Positions 18,423-27,141 of a DNA stretch of 37,256 nucleotides are shown here, piece after piece (positions within the stretch are counted from its first letter, which is position 1; every line of letters starts with the position of its first letter). Origin of the DNA: Pseudomonadota bacterium (GTDB lineage Bacteria; Desulfobacterota; Desulfobulbia; Desulfobulbales; Desulfocapsaceae). The stretch spans positions 1-37,256 of the forward strand of contig DAOVAI010000005.1 in assembly GCA_030671085.1 (NCBI GenBank). The letters run 5' to 3'. The translations under genes were made by a program, and so were the position numbers. Under the pieces are notes generated by a model. It saw only the letters and a list, made by a program, of their open reading frames with translations. It was not told the DNA's origin and made no database searches.

Positions 18423-19504
18423 AATATGTTGATGAATTCCGGGATCAGGCCCTGGCAGCGCCTCTCCTTGAAGAACTGCATCGTTCCGTAAGCAGACCTT
18501 TCCGGGTCATGGAGGTCTGCGGCACCCATACCATGGCCATTTTTCGCAGCGGGCTTCGATCCCTGCTTCCGGAAGGAGTGAAACTGATCTCCGGCCCCGG
18601 CTGTCCGGTCTGTGTGACCTCCGCCTCCCATATTGATGGTATCCTGGCCATGGCTGAAATGGATAATGTACGGATTGCCCTCTTTGGCGACCTGTTCCGT
18701 GTTCCCGGCAGCAGCGGCCTGTCCCTGGCCCATGCCTCTTCCCAGGGAGCCAGGGTGGACATCGTCTACTCCCCCATGGACAGTCTGGAGCTTGCCCGCA
18801 AGAATCCGGAAGAGCTGGTGGTCTTCCTCGGGGTCGGTTTTGAGACCACCACCCCTGGAATAGCAGCAACCATCATGGCCGCCAAAAACAGCCATGTAGA
18901 CAACTTTGCTGTCTTTTCCACCCATAAGGTCATGCCCCCGCCGCTCATGGCACTGCTCGATGACCCTGATCTGCAGATTGACGGCCTTCTCTGTCCCGGC
19001 CATGTGAGCAGTATCATCGGGGCAAGGGCCTACCAGCCCCTTGCAGAGACCTATAAGCTGGCCTGTGTAGTGGGAGGCTTTGAACCGGCAGATATCCTCC
19101 AGGCCCTGATCCTGCTGGCCAGACAGATAGCCCGGAAGGAGGCCAAGGTGGAAAATGCATACACCCGTGCAGTGAGCTGGCAGGGGAATGCAAGGGCACA
19201 GCAGATGGTAAACGAAATCTTTCAGCCCGTTGACATGGAATGGCGCGGTCTGGGGATGATCCCAGAGAGCGGCCTGGCCATTCGGGACAGCTATGCCCAT
19301 TTTGATGCGGAAAAACGGTTCGACATCAAACTGGAGCCTGCCGAGGAACCAAAGGGCTGTCGCTGCGGTGAGATCCTCAAAGGAAAAGAGCAGCCTCCCC
19401 AGTGTCCTTTATTCGGCAGCCGCTGTACCCCCACCAATCCTGTGGGTCCCTGTATGGTCTCCAGTGAAGGGACCTGTGCCGCTTTTTACAAGTATGGCGG
19501 GTGA
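18419..19504 (+). CDS. hypD: Hydrogenase formation protein HypD
   Basis: MEVCGTHTMAIFRSGL, SGPGCPVCVT, GFETTTPG, ATG overlaps hypC stop. Confidence 0.97.
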   Translation: MKYVDEFRDQALAAPLLEELHRSVSRPFRVMEVCGTHTMAIFRSGLRSLLPEGVKLISGPGCPVCVTSASHIDGILAMAEMDNVRIALFGDLFRVPGSSGLSLAHASSQGARVDIVYSPMDSLELARKNPEELVVFLGVGFETTTPGIAATIMAAKNSHVDNFAVFSTHKVMPPPLMALLDDPDLQIDGLLCPGHVSSIIGARAYQPLAETYKLACVVGGFEPADILQALILLARQIARKEAKVENAYTRAVSWQGNARAQQMVNEIFQPVDMEWRGLGMIPESGLAIRDSYAHFDAEKRFDIKLEPAEEPKGCRCGEILKGKEQPPQCPLFGSRCTPTNPVGPCMVSSEGTCAAFYKYGG

Positions 19505-19508
19505 AGGC

Positions 19509-19552
19509 GGTGTGAGGTGTGAGGTGTGAGGTGTGAGGTGTGAGGTGTGAGG
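19509..19552. repeat. Heptanucleotide tandem repeat (ggtgtga) x 6.3
   Basis: Direct count of six perfect ggtgtga units plus gg between hypD and hypE. Confidence 0.97.
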
Positions 19553-19587
19553 AAAAAATATCATATTTGTGGAGTATTGCATAAAAA

Positions 19588-20607
19588 ATGAATTCGAAAA
19601 ACTGTATATTGCTTGATCACGGCAGTGGAGGTATTGCCAGCCAGGAACTTATCTCCGGGCTTTTTCTCAAGCATCTGGATAATGATGTCCTTGCCTCTCT
19701 GGAAGACAGTGCCGTGCTCGACAACCAGCCGGGAAAGCTGGCCTTCAGTACAGACAGTTATGTGGTAGACCCGATATTTTTCCCGGGCGGCAACATCGGT
19801 ACCTTGGCCGTTCATGGCACCATCAATGATTTGGCCATGCGCGGGGCCCGACCCCTCTGTCTGAGTCTTGCTCTGATCCTTGAGGAGGGGCTGGATCTGG
19901 AGGAACTGGAGCGTGTCATCGTCTCCATTGGAGTGACCTCCAAAGAGGCGGGCGTTCCCATTGTCACCGGTGACACCAAGGTTATTCCCAGGGGCAAGGG
20001 CGACAAGATTTTTATCAATACCTCGGGCATCGGCATTGTGACTGAAGGAGTCAATGTCTCCTCAACCATGGCCCGGGAGGGAGATGTCATCCTCCTTTCC
20101 GGCTCCATGGGAGATCATGGCATCACCATCATGACCCGAAGAGCAGGCATCAGCCTTGATGGAAACCTTGCCAGTGATTCAGCCCCTCTCCACGAACTGG
20201 TGTCGGACCTGCTTGACGCCCTTCCTTCCGGCTGCCTGCACACCCTCAGAGACCCAACCCGGGGCGGAGTGGCAACCTCGCTCAATGAGATCGCTACGGC
20301 CAGTGGACTTACGGCAGTAATTCAGGAAACAACTATTCCCATAAACAATGAGGTACGGGCCGCCTGTGAGATCATGGGACTCGACCCCCTCTACCTGGCC
20401 AATGAAGGAAAATGTCTTGCCCTGGTGGCACCAGAACGGGCGGAAGAGGCCCTGCAAATCATGCAGTCCACTTCTGTTGGCAAAGAGAGTGCTATTATCG
20501 GGACTCTGAAGAGAGGAACCCCTGGCCAGGTTGTGTTGCGTACTAATATAGGCGGTTCCAGGGTCATCCCCCCCCTGCATGGGGAACCTCTGCCCAGAAT
20601 CTGCTAA
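19588..20607 (+). CDS. hypE: Hydrogenase maturation protein HypE
   Basis: LLDHGSGG N-terminal motif, DPTRGGVATSLNEIA, C-terminal PLPRIC. Confidence 0.97.
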   Translation: MNSKNCILLDHGSGGIASQELISGLFLKHLDNDVLASLEDSAVLDNQPGKLAFSTDSYVVDPIFFPGGNIGTLAVHGTINDLAMRGARPLCLSLALILEEGLDLEELERVIVSIGVTSKEAGVPIVTGDTKVIPRGKGDKIFINTSGIGIVTEGVNVSSTMAREGDVILLSGSMGDHGITIMTRRAGISLDGNLASDSAPLHELVSDLLDALPSGCLHTLRDPTRGGVATSLNEIATASGLTAVIQETTIPINNEVRAACEIMGLDPLYLANEGKCLALVAPERAEEALQIMQSTSVGKESAIIGTLKRGTPGQVVLRTNIGGSRVIPPLHGEPLPRIC

Positions 20608-20617
20608 AGGAAACGGA

Positions 20618-21133
20618 ATGGAAAAAGAGATCAAAAAGATTGGAATTCTAGGTATCGGCAATCTCCTTCTCTCTGATGAGAGTTTTGGTATTCATGTTGT
20701 CCGTTATCTTGAGGAAGAGTACCTCTTTCCCGACTCCGTCACCATAATGGACGGGGGAACAGCAGGCATCTACATGGCGCCCTTTCTCGAAACACACGAC
20801 CCGATATTTATCGTTGATGTGGTCAACCTCCAGGATGCAGCACCCGGCAGTCTCTACACGTTTACGGCCGAAGAGGCAAAAAATGGCTCCATGCAGACGC
20901 GGATGTCACCGCATCAACTGGGGATCCTTGAGATCCTCGATATCTGTAAGCTGCGTGAGATAAGCCCTGAGACCGTTGAATTTTTCTGTGTGGTACCGGA
21001 AAGCCTGGCCACCGGACTTGAGATGTCTGATTCCGTGGCATCTCAAGTAGAAAAAATCAGTGACCTGCTCGTGCAGCGGCTCAGAGAGCTGGGACACGAA
21101 ATAGACCGGAAAAAGACAAGCAGCCATGCATGA
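20618..21133 (+). CDS. hyaD: Hydrogenase maturation endopeptidase (HyaD/HybD family)
   Basis: GILGIGNLLLSDESFGIHVV, MDGGTAG, SPHQLGILEIL. Confidence 0.92.
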   Translation: MEKEIKKIGILGIGNLLLSDESFGIHVVRYLEEEYLFPDSVTIMDGGTAGIYMAPFLETHDPIFIVDVVNLQDAAPGSLYTFTAEEAKNGSMQTRMSPHQLGILEILDICKLREISPETVEFFCVVPESLATGLEMSDSVASQVEKISDLLVQRLRELGHEIDRKKTSSHA

Positions 21134-21470
21134 GATGTCCCTTGTCCAGGGGTTGCTCAGCCAGCTTCATGGTCTGGCCCGGGAACATAACAAGAGCAAA
21201 GTTATCACCGTGCGCATGGAAATTGGTCCCCTTTCCGGGGTAGTCATTGACTCGTTTCAATTCGGTTTTGACATCCTCTCCAAAGAAGCCCCATTGACCC
21301 GAGAGGCCAGCCTGGTCATAGAAAGTTCGCCCGCCACCTATCGATGCTGTGGCTGCGGTTTAGAAATAGAGACAGAGCAGAGACCAGACGCCTGTCCAGC
21401 TTGTACAGAGACCCTTCTCATCCCCCAAGGAGGAGATGATATTATTCTCCGCCAGGTAGAGATGGAATAA
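21126..21470 (+). CDS. hypA: Hydrogenase nickel incorporation protein HypA
   Basis: MHEMSLVQGLL; CxxC-type zinc site (CCGCGLE...CPAC). Confidence 0.95.
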   Translation: MHEMSLVQGLLSQLHGLAREHNKSKVITVRMEIGPLSGVVIDSFQFGFDILSKEAPLTREASLVIESSPATYRCCGCGLEIETEQRPDACPACTETLLIPQGGDDIILRQVEME

Positions 21471-21492
21471 AGAGCAAAAGCTCCCCAGTAGT

Positions 21493-21541
21493 CCGCCATC
21501 TCTGTCATTCCAGGTCAAGCCCGGAATGACAGAGATGGCGG
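21493..21541. repeat. Perfect 19-bp inverted repeat (hairpin)
   Basis: ccgccatctctgtcattcc (21493-21511)/ggaatgacagagatggcgg (21523-21541), 11-nt loop, between hypA and hypB. Confidence 0.95.
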
Positions 21542-21567
21542 ATTAGCCAAATAAGAAAGGTATATTT

Positions 21568-22278
21568 ATGTGCGATTCATGCGGCTGTGACCTGACTCCT
21601 GACCACTCCCACGACTCAAAGGTAATTGAGGTACACCAGAGCCTGCTGGCCGCCAATACGGCCATGGCAGAAAAAAACAGAGCCCACATTGAAAAGATGG
21701 GGGCAGTGGCCATCAACATGATCTCCAGCCCTGGTTCGGGAAAGACCACACTCCTGGAAAAGACCATTGAGGCCCTGGGAAACAGCCTTCGGATCGGCGT
21801 GATAGAGGGAGATATTGAAACAGACAGGGATGCGGAACGGATTCGGGCCAAGGGCGTTCCAGTGATCCAGCTGACCACTGGCGGGGCCTGCCACCTGGAC
21901 GCTGCCCAGATCCACAAGGGGCTGCATCTCCTGGAAAAAGAACCTGGCGGTGACCAGCTCGATCTGCTCTTTATTGAAAACGTGGGCAATCTGGTATGCC
22001 CGGCCACCTTTGACTTAGGAGAACATCACCGATTGGTCCTGGTTTCAGTTCCGGAAGGCCCGGACAAGCCGGCAAAATACCCCAAGGCCTTTATCAGCTC
22101 TCAACTCTTTATCATCTCCAAGACCGATCTCCTTCCCTACTTTGATTTCCCTGTTGAGGAGGCCAAGGCCGAGGCCCTGCAGCTGAATCCTGAGTTGGAG
22201 GTCATGCCCCTTTCCTCCACCAGCGGAGAGGGATTTGAGCAGTGGCTTGAGTATTTAACACGAGTCTGCGGGAAATGA
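21568..22278 (+). CDS. hypB: Hydrogenase nickel incorporation GTPase HypB
   Basis: MCDSCGC N-terminus; NMISSPGSGKTTLLEKT P-loop; FIENVGNLVCPA. Confidence 0.96.
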   Translation: MCDSCGCDLTPDHSHDSKVIEVHQSLLAANTAMAEKNRAHIEKMGAVAINMISSPGSGKTTLLEKTIEALGNSLRIGVIEGDIETDRDAERIRAKGVPVIQLTTGGACHLDAAQIHKGLHLLEKEPGGDQLDLLFIENVGNLVCPATFDLGEHHRLVLVSVPEGPDKPAKYPKAFISSQLFIISKTDLLPYFDFPVEEAKAEALQLNPELEVMPLSSTSGEGFEQWLEYLTRVCGK

Positions 22279-22282
22279 CGGC

Positions 22283-23215
22283 TCAGCCCTGGATGCGTCG
22301 AATTTCAGCCAAGATCTCTTGGCCGCCGTTTTCCAGAATATAACTGCCCAGTCGCTGTCCGATCTCATCGGCCGTGGCTCTGGGACCTGTTTCCGTCTTC
22401 ACCAGAACCGTTTTTCCATCCAGACTGGCCAGGCCCCCGCGCAGGACAATCTGCTCCCCGTCAAGAACTGCCAAACCAAAGGCCGGGATGGAACAGCCCC
22501 CTTCCATGGTCCGCAGGTAGGCTCGTTCGGCAAGCAGACAATCTTCTGAATCCACGTTGTTGAGGCAGGCCCGGATTTTCTCTCGTTTTTCCGAATCCAT
22601 GCCTTCTGCCGCCTCAATAGCGATGCAACCCTGTCCCACCGGAGGAATGAACTCTTCCTCGGAAAAGACCTTGATGATCATATCATCATATTCCATACGC
22701 TTTACTCCAGCATAGGCCAGCATGAGCGCATCGCAGGCGCCGTCCTCCATTTTTTTGATCCTGGTCTGCAGGTTCCCACGCATCTCAACGGCTTCCACAT
22801 GAGGGTAAAAATGCCTGAGAAGGGCAATACGCCGTACTGAAGAGGTGCCGATTCGAATCTTGCGGCTCTTCTCTTCCAGGTCTATGGACTTATCCCCGGA
22901 CACAAGGACATCATTGACCTTTTCCCGGTCAGTAAAAGCAATAAGACCAAAACCTGCAGGCAGGACGGACTGCATATCCTTGGCACTGTGCACAGCTATA
23001 TCGGTTGCTCCGCTACTCAGCTGGTCTTCGAGTTCTTCGGTGAAGACTCCCTTGCTGCCGATCTTGGCAATGGAGACATCCAGAATCTTGTCGCCCTTGG
23101 TCTCCATGGAACTGATCACCGTCTTCAGGCCACTTTCTTCGAGCATGGCGGCAACGGTGTTTGTCTGCCACATGGCGAGTTTACTCTTTCTTGATCCGAT
23201 ATGTATTGTGGTCAT
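22283..23215 (-). CDS. hemC: Porphobilinogen deaminase
   Basis: IHIGSRKSKLAMWQT, GVFTEELEDQL, DIAVHSAKDMQ, RGNLQTRIKKM, GGCSIPAFG. Confidence 0.96.
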   Translation of the reverse strand: MTTIHIGSRKSKLAMWQTNTVAAMLEESGLKTVISSMETKGDKILDVSIAKIGSKGVFTEELEDQLSSGATDIAVHSAKDMQSVLPAGFGLIAFTDREKVNDVLVSGDKSIDLEEKSRKIRIGTSSVRRIALLRHFYPHVEAVEMRGNLQTRIKKMEDGACDALMLAYAGVKRMEYDDMIIKVFSEEEFIPPVGQGCIAIEAAEGMDSEKREKIRACLNNVDSEDCLLAERAYLRTMEGGCSIPAFGLAVLDGEQIVLRGGLASLDGKTVLVKTETGPRATADEIGQRLGSYILENGGQEILAEIRRIQG

Positions 23216-23510
23216 GGTCTGTCCTGTCTAAAAAACCGATAGGTTACAGAATTCAGGAGTCAGAATTCAGCATGACCTTACCCGGCTTCGCCAGAACGAA
23301 ACAGCAAAGGCAAGAACACACCCCATTTTGCCATGCGCCGATGGCGCCTGACTGAATTCTGAATAGTGACTCCTTCATTCTAACTTCTTCATCCTTGCTG
23401 AAAACCGAATAATGAATCAATTTCCAACCATAAGAGCATTACTCTACCATATGCAATAAATCAAAAAAAGGCATGATTGCAAAGCAATGTGAAAACCGTT
23501 ATTATAATGC

Positions 23511-24245
23511 ATGCGCTTTTTACTCTATAACATACGTTACGCCACAGGCCATGGCGCCGGGTATCATCTGCCCCTGCCCTTTACCGGATTTTTCAAACAG
23601 ACCGGAAATATCCTTGACCAGATAGTGGCCTTTATCCGTTCTGTCAGTCCCGATGTCATAGCCCTCGTTGAAGTTGATTCCGGCTCCTACCGCTCCGGGA
23701 AGTGCTGCCAGGCTGAGGCCATTGCCAAAAAACTGGACCACTTTCATGTGGTGGAAACCAAGTATGGCGACAAGTCGCTGGCCAACCGGATTCCCGTACT
23801 GAATAAGCAGAGTAATGCCCTGCTCACCAACAGGGCAATCAGCAGGCATCACTTTCACTATTTTAACGAGGGGATCAAACGGCTGGTCATTGAGGTGGAA
23901 CTCGAGGAGGTCTCTATCTTCATTGTCCACCTCTCCCTGAAATTCAAGCACAGGCAGCAGCAGCTCGAGCATCTCCATCGCCTCCTCGCGCACACCGAAA
24001 AACCGATGATCGTGGCCGGTGATTTCAACACCTTTGGCGGAGATCGTGAACTGCAGCTTTTTATGGCCGCCTCAGGGCTTGTCAATGCCAACCTCACAGG
24101 ACTGCCGTCACATCCCAGCCATGCTCCCAAACGTCACCTGGATTTCATCTTCCATAGTCCGGAACTCAGCGTCTCAAACTTTTCCATCCCCGATATCCGC
24201 CTCTCCGACCATGCCCCGCTGATCTGTGACTTTGAGGGTCCCTGA
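23511..24245 (+). CDS. Endonuclease/exonuclease/phosphatase family protein
   Basis: LLYNIRYATG, DVIALVEVD, VAGDFNTFG, LDFIFHS, LSDHAPLICDF. Confidence 0.88.
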   Translation: MRFLLYNIRYATGHGAGYHLPLPFTGFFKQTGNILDQIVAFIRSVSPDVIALVEVDSGSYRSGKCCQAEAIAKKLDHFHVVETKYGDKSLANRIPVLNKQSNALLTNRAISRHHFHYFNEGIKRLVIEVELEEVSIFIVHLSLKFKHRQQQLEHLHRLLAHTEKPMIVAGDFNTFGGDRELQLFMAASGLVNANLTGLPSHPSHAPKRHLDFIFHSPELSVSNFSIPDIRLSDHAPLICDFEGP

Positions 24246-25631
24246 CTGTTTGCCTTCGCAAAGGGGCAAGCTTACCTCAAAACAGGATCCCTCCCTGATT
24301 TTGCTCGTAACCAGGATCTGCCCGCCATGGGCCTCAACCACGGCCTTGACGTAGTTCAATCCCAAGCCTAAGCCCTGACGACTGCGGCTGCGATCACCGC
24401 GGTACAGCCGTTCCCAGATGCGGTCAATTTCTGTGGCAGAAATTCCCATACCATCATCGCAAAAGCGGACAACAGCCTGGTCGTTTCTTCGCTCAACATG
24501 AATCTCCACTGTTCCGGATTCATGGCCATATTTTATTCCGTTATCAAGAAGATTGGCCCACACCTGACTGATACGAGTTTTGTCACCACGGACAAAGATC
24601 CCTTCTTTCCCTTTACAGGAGACAGCGATCTGTGCTTCTTCCGCCACATATTGATAGAGGCTCACCACATCCTCCAGCGTCTTCATAAGATCCAGTTCTT
24701 CCAATTCCAGACGCATGGTGCCGGCCTCGGCCTCGGCCACACTCATCATGACTTTGAGCATAGAGAGTACCCGCTCCGATTCTTCCAGGCAGTCAGAAAG
24801 CGCATTGCGATAGTGCTTCGGATCATCTCTCTTAGACTGCAGGGCATACTCTGCCACTGCCCGCAATCTGGTCATGGGCGTTCTCAGGTCATGGGCGACA
24901 TTATCCAGTGAAGACTGCATCTCCTGGATCAACTGCCTGTTCTGGCGAAAGAGCTGCTCAAGCTGCAGATACAACGGTGTGAGTTCCTCATATTGCTTGT
25001 GCCTCTGCGGCAGCGGCAGCGGCCTTTGCCCCAGAACCCTTTTTATATCATCCTCGAGTTGCTGCAAAGGCCGCGTCTGCAGATACCTCAGGAAAAAAGA
25101 AAGCCCAAGAGAGGGAAGGACAGCCAGGAGAAAAATCCACAGAGAGACGCTCACCGCTTTTCTGTATATGGCAATTCCTGCGCTGGTGTCATCTTTACCG
25201 GCCTGAACCACTCCTCCACCGGCAAGCTTCCTGGACACCAGGAGCCAGTTGCCAGAATCAGCCGGTTGCAGAAGATCTACCCAAATTCCATGGGCTAAGG
25301 GGTCCAAATCCACCAATCCTGTGAAATCCATCGTTGTATTGCCGGTAAAGAGCAGCTGATCCCGGTCTCTCACAAGACGGATAAAATCCATCTCCCGGGG
25401 AACTTCTCTCTCCAGGATAAAATTTCCTCTGGCATTGACTCCGCTTCTTTGAAGATAGTTGTCAAGGCCGAGCTGCAGACGCTGTACTCCCTGGTTCTGA
25501 ATCTGACTTTTCAGGATCTGGAGATGAGCAAAGAGAAAAAGGCCGGAAAGCAGCCAGATAAGGAGGAAGAAAAAGAGGGGCCTGCCTGGTCTGAGCTTGA
25601 GCAGCAGGCGGTTATTCAGCACGAAGGACAT
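24174..25631 (-). CDS. Sensor histidine kinase (HAMP-HisKA-HATPase)
   Basis: N-terminal TM, SLDNVAHDLRTPMTRLRAVAEYAL H-box, ANLLDNGIKYG N-box, RQGLGLGLNYVKAVVEAHGG G-box. Confidence 0.93.
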   Translation of the reverse strand: MSFVLNNRLLLKLRPGRPLFFFLLIWLLSGLFLFAHLQILKSQIQNQGVQRLQLGLDNYLQRSGVNARGNFILEREVPREMDFIRLVRDRDQLLFTGNTTMDFTGLVDLDPLAHGIWVDLLQPADSGNWLLVSRKLAGGGVVQAGKDDTSAGIAIYRKAVSVSLWIFLLAVLPSLGLSFFLRYLQTRPLQQLEDDIKRVLGQRPLPLPQRHKQYEELTPLYLQLEQLFRQNRQLIQEMQSSLDNVAHDLRTPMTRLRAVAEYALQSKRDDPKHYRNALSDCLEESERVLSMLKVMMSVAEAEAGTMRLELEELDLMKTLEDVVSLYQYVAEEAQIAVSCKGKEGIFVRGDKTRISQVWANLLDNGIKYGHESGTVEIHVERRNDQAVVRFCDDGMGISATEIDRIWERLYRGDRSRSRQGLGLGLNYVKAVVEAHGGQILVTSKIREGSCFEVSLPLCEGKQSGTLKVTDQRGMVGEADIGDGKV

Positions 25632-26286
25632 AGCCCATGCCTCTGACAGTATGGATGAGTTTGACACCGTACCCCTTGTCCACCCGGTTACGCAGGCGGC
25701 AGACCAGGACATCAATCACATTGGTCTGGGGGTCAAAGTTGTACTCATAGATCCTTTCCAATATGGATGTTTTGGAAAGCACACGTCCTGGATTGCGCAT
25801 TAAGAGCTCCAGGAGTGCATACTCCTTGGCGGGAAGATCGATCTTCTCCCCCTGTCGTCTTACCTCACGCTTTAGTGGATCAAGCTGCAATTCTCCCACA
25901 GTGAGTGTTCCGGTCTCACCGCCTTTCTGCCCTCGTCGGAGGAGGGCCTGAATACGTGCCAGCAGCTCGTTAAAGGAGAAGGGTTTGACCATGTAGTCAT
26001 CCCCGCCCCGCTGCAGGCCTTCAACGCGATCGTCCACAGACTGCCGGGCACTGAGGATAAGGACAGGGGTCTGGATGCCTCGCTCCCTGATCCGCTCAAT
26101 CAGGCTCAGACCGTCAAGACCGGGGAGCATAATATCAATCACTGCCGCCTCATAGGGCTCAGTCAGGGCAAGAGAGAGACCGTCCAGGCCATCATGGCAG
26201 ATATCCACACTGAATCCTGCCTCCTGCAGACCCCTCTCCAGGAAGGATGCAATTTTTTTGTCATCTTCAACAACGAGTAAGCGCAT
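25612..26286 (-). CDS. OmpR/PhoB-family response regulator
   Basis: MRLLVVEDDKKIASFLERGLQEAGF, DIMLPGLDGL, winged-helix C-terminus; overlaps the kinase start. Confidence 0.95.
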   Translation of the reverse strand: MRLLVVEDDKKIASFLERGLQEAGFSVDICHDGLDGLSLALTEPYEAAVIDIMLPGLDGLSLIERIRERGIQTPVLILSARQSVDDRVEGLQRGGDDYMVKPFSFNELLARIQALLRRGQKGGETGTLTVGELQLDPLKREVRRQGEKIDLPAKEYALLELLMRNPGRVLSKTSILERIYEYNFDPQTNVIDVLVCRLRNRVDKGYGVKLIHTVRGMGYVLRAE

Positions 26287-26309
26287 GTTGAACTACACCG
26301 GATTGGAAT

Positions 26310-27062
26310 TTATTTGTTAGCTCTAAGAGCAATTATGGTGGCGCATCGGCCGGTACGTCCATCTGCCTGACGACAGGCACGGCGGTAAGAAAAGTAATCG
26401 CTTGAGCAGGAGGTACATTGACCTGCTGTTCGTATATTTTCCGCATACAGACCTGCCTTGATCAGCTGCATTTTTGAGATACTCCAAAAATCAAAATAGT
26501 TCTCTTTTACTTGAAAGGCAAGGAAGGAGGGTGGGAGCTCTTTTGCGTGATTTACAAACTCAGCACAGCAGGGCCCAAGAGAAGGACTGATATAGGCATG
26601 AAGAGTGGTTGCCAGGGAGGAATACTTTTCTGCCATGGCCTGAACAGTGTTCGCAAGGATATTCAGGACACTCCCCTTCCAGCCGCAATGGACTGCGGCA
26701 ATGGCGGAATGAATTGGATCATAAAGGGTTACAGCCTGACAATCGGCCTGTTGTATCATGAGGCCGATACCGGAAATATCAGTCATCAGGGCGTCGTAGC
26801 CATCTACTTCAAGGTCTTCATTGAGGCTCTCTTCAGCCACAAAGATATCATCACCATGTACCTGCCTGGCAGAAAGAAGATGAATAATTGAGAGCTGTTC
26901 TTTGAGGCGTTTACGGTTTTCTAGAACAGACAGGACATCGTCACCAACGCCATAACTGAGGTTCCTGGAATGAAAGGGGACGCGACTGACTCCATGATGT
27001 CGATCAGTGCTTGCGATGACTATTCTGTTTTCGGTTAAATGACTTTGCACAAAAATCACCAT
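26310..27062 (-). CDS. Polyphenol oxidase / laccase-domain (YfiH family) protein
   Basis: QVHGDDIFVAEE, DALMTDISGIGLMIQQADCQAV, AAVHCGWKGSVLNIL, ISPSLGPCC. Confidence 0.9.
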   Translation of the reverse strand: MVIFVQSHLTENRIVIASTDRHHGVSRVPFHSRNLSYGVGDDVLSVLENRKRLKEQLSIIHLLSARQVHGDDIFVAEESLNEDLEVDGYDALMTDISGIGLMIQQADCQAVTLYDPIHSAIAAVHCGWKGSVLNILANTVQAMAEKYSSLATTLHAYISPSLGPCCAEFVNHAKELPPSFLAFQVKENYFDFWSISKMQLIKAGLYAENIRTAGQCTSCSSDYFSYRRACRQADGRTGRCATIIALRANK

Positions 27063-27072
27063 GAAACCAAAT

Positions 27073-27112
27073 ATATATGGGGAAGACTCCTTACGGAATC
27101 TTCCCCATATAT
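27073..27112 (-). terminator. Strong hairpin between the porin stop and the YfiH start
   Basis: atatatggggaaga / tcttccccatatat, 14-bp stem with 12-nt loop; no long U tract. Confidence 0.5.
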
Positions 27113-27141
27113 ACTACTGCATGTGGAACAGGTAAAACGGC

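Noticed and set aside
18293-19300. 335-aa minus-strand ORF antisense to hypD
   Set aside because: Antisense shadow of hypD; no RBS or family motifs.
19509-19552. Could the tandem repeats be a CRISPR array?
   Set aside because: 7-bp units without spacers; simple sequence repeat only. No CRISPR-like spacing seen anywhere in the window.
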